NCBI GenBank assembly: GCA_028751055.1
Contig: JAQZDD010000048.1
Location: forward strand, 1-7,166
DNA: 7,166 nucleotides
DNA from: Euryarchaeota archaeon Ods04
GTDB taxonomy: Archaea; Halobacteriota; Halobacteria; Halobacteriales; Halorutilaceae
Direction of reading: 5' to 3'
Shown here: piece by piece, positions 6,172 through 7,166 of the stretch
How positions within the stretch are numbered: the first letter of the stretch is position 1
Layout: each line of letters starts with the position of its first letter
Notes under the pieces: generated by a model
Database searches by the model: none
What the model saw: only the letters and a program-made list of their open reading frames with translations
What the model was told of the DNA's origin: nothing
Program-made: the position numbers and the translations under genes

Positions 6172-6190
6172 TCCGTCTTTTTTCTTTCCG
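6172..6190 (-). promoter_or_regulatory. candidate promoter of the acyl-CoA synthetase gene
   Basis: On the minus strand an A-rich stretch (GGAAAGAAAAAAGACGG) lies about 30-45 bp before the ATG at 6143 and could hold the BRE and an AT-rich TATA element. It is the only A/T-rich element at promoter distance in this gap. No Shine-Dalgarno precedes the ATG (the leader reads GAACAACA), fitting a short or leaderless mRNA. No canonical TATA sequence is present, so confidence is low. Confidence 0.25.
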
Positions 6191-6224
6191 TACTGTGCGC
6201 ACCATCTGTCGCGCCGAAGGGGAC

Positions 6225-6229
6225 AAAAA
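6225..6229 (-). terminator. possible oligo-U terminator of the acidic secreted-protein gene
   Basis: On the minus strand five consecutive T residues occur about 37-41 bases after the stop of the gene ending at 6266, within a pyrimidine-rich stretch. Archaeal RNA polymerase terminates at short U-rich tracts without a hairpin, so this is a plausible, weak terminator. The next gene downstream then appears to have its own promoter. Confidence 0.25.
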
Positions 6230-6265
6230 GGTGGATGGAAAGGGTACCGAAACCGGAACTCTGCC

Positions 6266-6832
6266 TTACTCGTCGAACTCGAACTCCCCTCCAGCCTCTA
6301 GCTCGGAGGCTTCGACGGAGGGGTTTACCTCCGTCGTCTTGAGTTCGTCGGCGCGTGTTATGCTGTCGACTTCGGGGTCGTTCTCGGCGACGTGTGCGAC
6401 GACACGCGGGTCGTCGGTGTCGACCTTGTCGGCTTCTACGACGTAGCCGTCAGCACCTGCGAAGTCGTTGTCACGCGACGCTTCGGACGGGTCGAAGTCG
6501 TGGTCGTACTCGCCGTCACCGACCGCACCGACGGGCACGTGGTAGTAGTCGGCGTCACCGTCGTGCATATCGACGCGTACGTCGGTCTCTTCCACCTCTA
6601 TCTCGACAACGTCTTCCTCGTCCGGTTCACTCAGCTCGAACTCGACGCCCTCGTCGGAGCCGTTGAGTTCGTCGGCTTCTATCTCTATCTCGAATACCTC
6701 TACTTCGTCGGTGTCCAGTTCGAAGCCCTCGCCCGTGTCCGGCGCGCCCGTCGCGGCTGTAGCGACGGTCGCTACACCAACGACGAAGAACGCACCGAGC
6801 GCGAACGCGAGTGCTTTCTGTCCTATGTTCAT
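6266..6832 (-). CDS. secreted, extremely acidic protein of unknown function
   Basis: This 188-residue protein starts with a clear Sec-type signal peptide: Lys6, a hydrophobic core (7-22), and an ATA site predicting cleavage after about residue 26. The remaining 162 residues contain 58 Asp+Glu (about 36%) and only six Lys+Arg, so the mature protein is an extreme polyanion. No C-terminal membrane anchor or lipobox is visible, so it is probably released or held at the surface by charge. The N-terminal part alternates acidic and hydrophobic residues (FEIEIEADEL, VEFELSEPDEEDVVEIEVEE), suggesting beta strands. A related segment, EASELEAGGEFEFDE, recurs at the C-terminus, which may indicate an internal repeat. 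A central DMHDGDADYYHVPVG region has His residues and could bind a metal; this is speculation. A strong Shine-Dalgarno (GAGGTGA) precedes the ATG. Confidence 0.72.
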   Translation of the reverse strand: MNIGQKALAFALGAFFVVGVATVATAATGAPDTGEGFELDTDEVEVFEIEIEADELNGSDEGVEFELSEPDEEDVVEIEVEETDVRVDMHDGDADYYHVPVGAVGDGEYDHDFDPSEASRDNDFAGADGYVVEADKVDTDDPRVVAHVAENDPEVDSITRADELKTTEVNPSVEASELEAGGEFEFDE

Positions 6833-6835
6833 GTT

Positions 6836-6842
6836 TCACCTC
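6836..6842 (-). promoter_or_regulatory. Shine-Dalgarno site of the acidic secreted protein
   Basis: On the minus strand GAGGTGA lies three bases before the ATG at 6832 and matches the anti-Shine-Dalgarno end of archaeal 16S rRNA over seven bases. It supports this start codon and implies a leadered mRNA. It directly abuts an inverted repeat. Confidence 0.6.
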
Positions 6843-6884
6843 GGAAGCCCATGCCGGTTCGAACCGTCCGGCGCGCGGCTTCCG
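6842..6884 (-). promoter_or_regulatory. predicted structured 5' leader (hairpin) ending at the Shine-Dalgarno
   Basis: An 8-bp perfect inverted repeat, CGGAAGCC at 6842-6849 and GGCTTCCG at 6877-6884, encloses a second possible stem (GCCGG 6853-6857 with CCGGC 6868-6872). It also encloses the 12-bp palindrome CGGTTCGAACCG (6855-6866). In the mRNA of the acidic protein the outer stem would end at the first base of the Shine-Dalgarno. The predicted TATA box at 6906-6910 puts transcription start close to the 5' end of this stem, so the leader may consist almost entirely of this structure. It could control ribosome access or mRNA stability. No known riboswitch class is recognised. Confidence 0.4.
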
Positions 6885-6897
6885 GTCGACCCTAACG

Positions 6898-6979
6898 TGA
6901 AACACCATAAGAGGTTTCCTTGGAACACCGTGTCAAGATGTTCCGTCATGGAAACGCACGAATGCGAAAGGGTGTTTCA
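6898..6979. repeat. cluster of three TGRAACACC motifs (two direct, one inverted)
   Basis: TGAAACACC occurs at 6898-6906 on the plus strand and again, perfectly inverted, at 6971-6979. TGGAACACC occurs at 6921-6929 on the plus strand. A weaker inverted relative (CGGAACATC on the minus strand) lies near 6939-6947. A further inverted pair, GTTTCC at 6914-6919 and GGAAAC at 6950-6955, is nested between them. Three near-identical 9-mers in 82 bp of non-coding DNA, in a divergent promoter region, suggest regulator binding sites. The regulator is not known. Confidence 0.4.
6906..6912 (-). promoter_or_regulatory. candidate TATA box for the acidic secreted-protein gene
   Basis: The minus strand reads TCTTATG, preceded by a purine-rich GGAAACC that could act as the BRE. 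Start of transcription would fall near 6882, about 50 bases before the ATG. The TATA element directly abuts one copy of the TGRAACACC motif (6898-6906), so a protein bound there could block initiation. Confidence 0.35.
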
Positions 6980-7102
6980 GGGACGCGGACGGCGTTAAGC
7001 TCGGTATAACGGTCTTTCGCCGACGTTCGACGGGAAATTAAGGAGTTGGCAACGCGTCCCGTCAGTTTGTAAACGCGTTCGGGAGACGTTTCAAGAAAAA
7101 GG

Positions 7103-7109
7103 GATATGT
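7103..7109 (+). promoter_or_regulatory. weak candidate TATA box for the right-edge gene
   Basis: GATATGT lies about 26-32 bp before the ATG at 7135 and follows an A-rich tract (AAGAAAAAGG) that could be the BRE. It would give a nearly leaderless transcript, consistent with the absence of a Shine-Dalgarno before that ATG. Confidence 0.28.
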
Positions 7110-7134
7110 TGTTTCGTGCAAAGTATACTTGACA

Positions 7135-7166
7135 ATGAACCGAGGGATACTCCTCGCCGCCGCGCT
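7135..7166 (+). CDS. start of a truncated gene, probably an exported or membrane protein
   Basis: From the ATG at 7135 the frame reads MNRGILLAAAL to the window edge. One Arg followed by a run of aliphatic residues and alanines resembles the beginning of a Sec signal peptide or a first membrane helix. It is divergent from the acidic secreted-protein gene and shares the repeat-rich intergenic region with it. Eleven residues are too few for identification, and the start itself rests on position and the upstream A-rich/TATA-like element. Confidence 0.35.
   Translation, partial: MNRGILLAAA

Larger units (their letters stand above)
6833..7134. other. 302-bp non-coding region between divergent genes
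   Basis: No plausible coding frame was found in this stretch; open frames that cross it are Arg-rich or Ser-rich shadows of the acidic-protein gene. It holds the structured leader, the TATA box and the motif cluster described separately. It also holds an inverted repeat GACGGGA (7029-7035) / TCCCGTC (7057-7063) and two nearby AACGCGT copies (7051-7057 and 7072-7078, the second inside the palindrome AACGCGTT). No tRNA or known structured RNA could be recognised. A small RNA between about 7000 and 7100 cannot be excluded. Confidence 0.5.

Noticed and set aside
6853..6872. tRNA T-arm-like sequence (GGTTCGAACC)
   Set aside because: No acceptor stem, D-arm or anticodon arm of correct spacing could be built on either strand; it is better explained as a palindrome in the leader hairpin.
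6392..6895. 167-residue plus-strand frame
   Set aside because: It is antisense to the acidic secreted protein and ends in Arg-rich, non-haloarchaeal sequence; no start signal.

Overview
The window looks like a piece of a halophilic archaeal (Halobacteria-like) chromosome. The predicted proteins are rich in Asp and Glu and poor in Lys. There is a Tat-type lipoprotein signal (RRR followed by a hydrophobic stretch and a lipobox Cys), an archaeal-type TrmI tRNA methyltransferase, and Shine-Dalgarno sites of the GGAGG/GAGGTGA type on only some genes, with other starts apparently leaderless. GC content looks moderate for a haloarchaeon (judged by eye, not counted). No rRNA, tRNA, transposase or CRISPR array is visible.

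Layout. On the minus strand, reading leftwards from about 1732, lie trmI (tRNA m1A methyltransferase), a TauE/SafE-family membrane permease, and at the left edge the first 22 codons of a membrane protein that resembles NuoA. Divergent from trmI, on the plus strand (1825-2457), is a 210-residue protein. It looks like the N-terminal half of an AMP-forming acyl-CoA synthetase (ANL superfamily) with a decayed ATP P-loop. Its stop overlaps that of a convergent small lipoprotein gene (minus, 2843-2454). A 137-bp divergent intergenic region then leads into a plus-strand two-gene operon (2981-4175): a 94-residue protein with two membrane segments, overlapping by 14 bp a 307-residue very acidic protein of unknown function. 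That operon ends 3 bp from the stop of a convergent full-length acyl-CoA synthetase (minus, 6143-4179). Upstream of the synthetase on the same strand is a small, secreted, extremely acidic protein (6832-6266). The last 300 bp are non-coding and rich in repeats, with a truncated plus-strand gene starting at 7135.

How it fits together. Most of the window is housekeeping or metabolic: tRNA modification, anion export, fatty or organic acid activation, possibly complex I. The parts hardest to explain are the unknown two-gene operon, which also uses AGA/AGG arginine codons more than its neighbours; the conserved-looking but catalytically disabled ANL fragment beside trmI; an acyl-CoA synthetase that has lost the Trp that restricts Acs enzymes to acetate; and the intergenic region at 6833-7134. 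That region carries three copies of a 9-bp motif (TGRAACACC) and a predicted structured 5' leader ending right at the Shine-Dalgarno site of the acidic secreted protein. No clear defence or mobile system was found; functional statements for the unknown genes are hypotheses.
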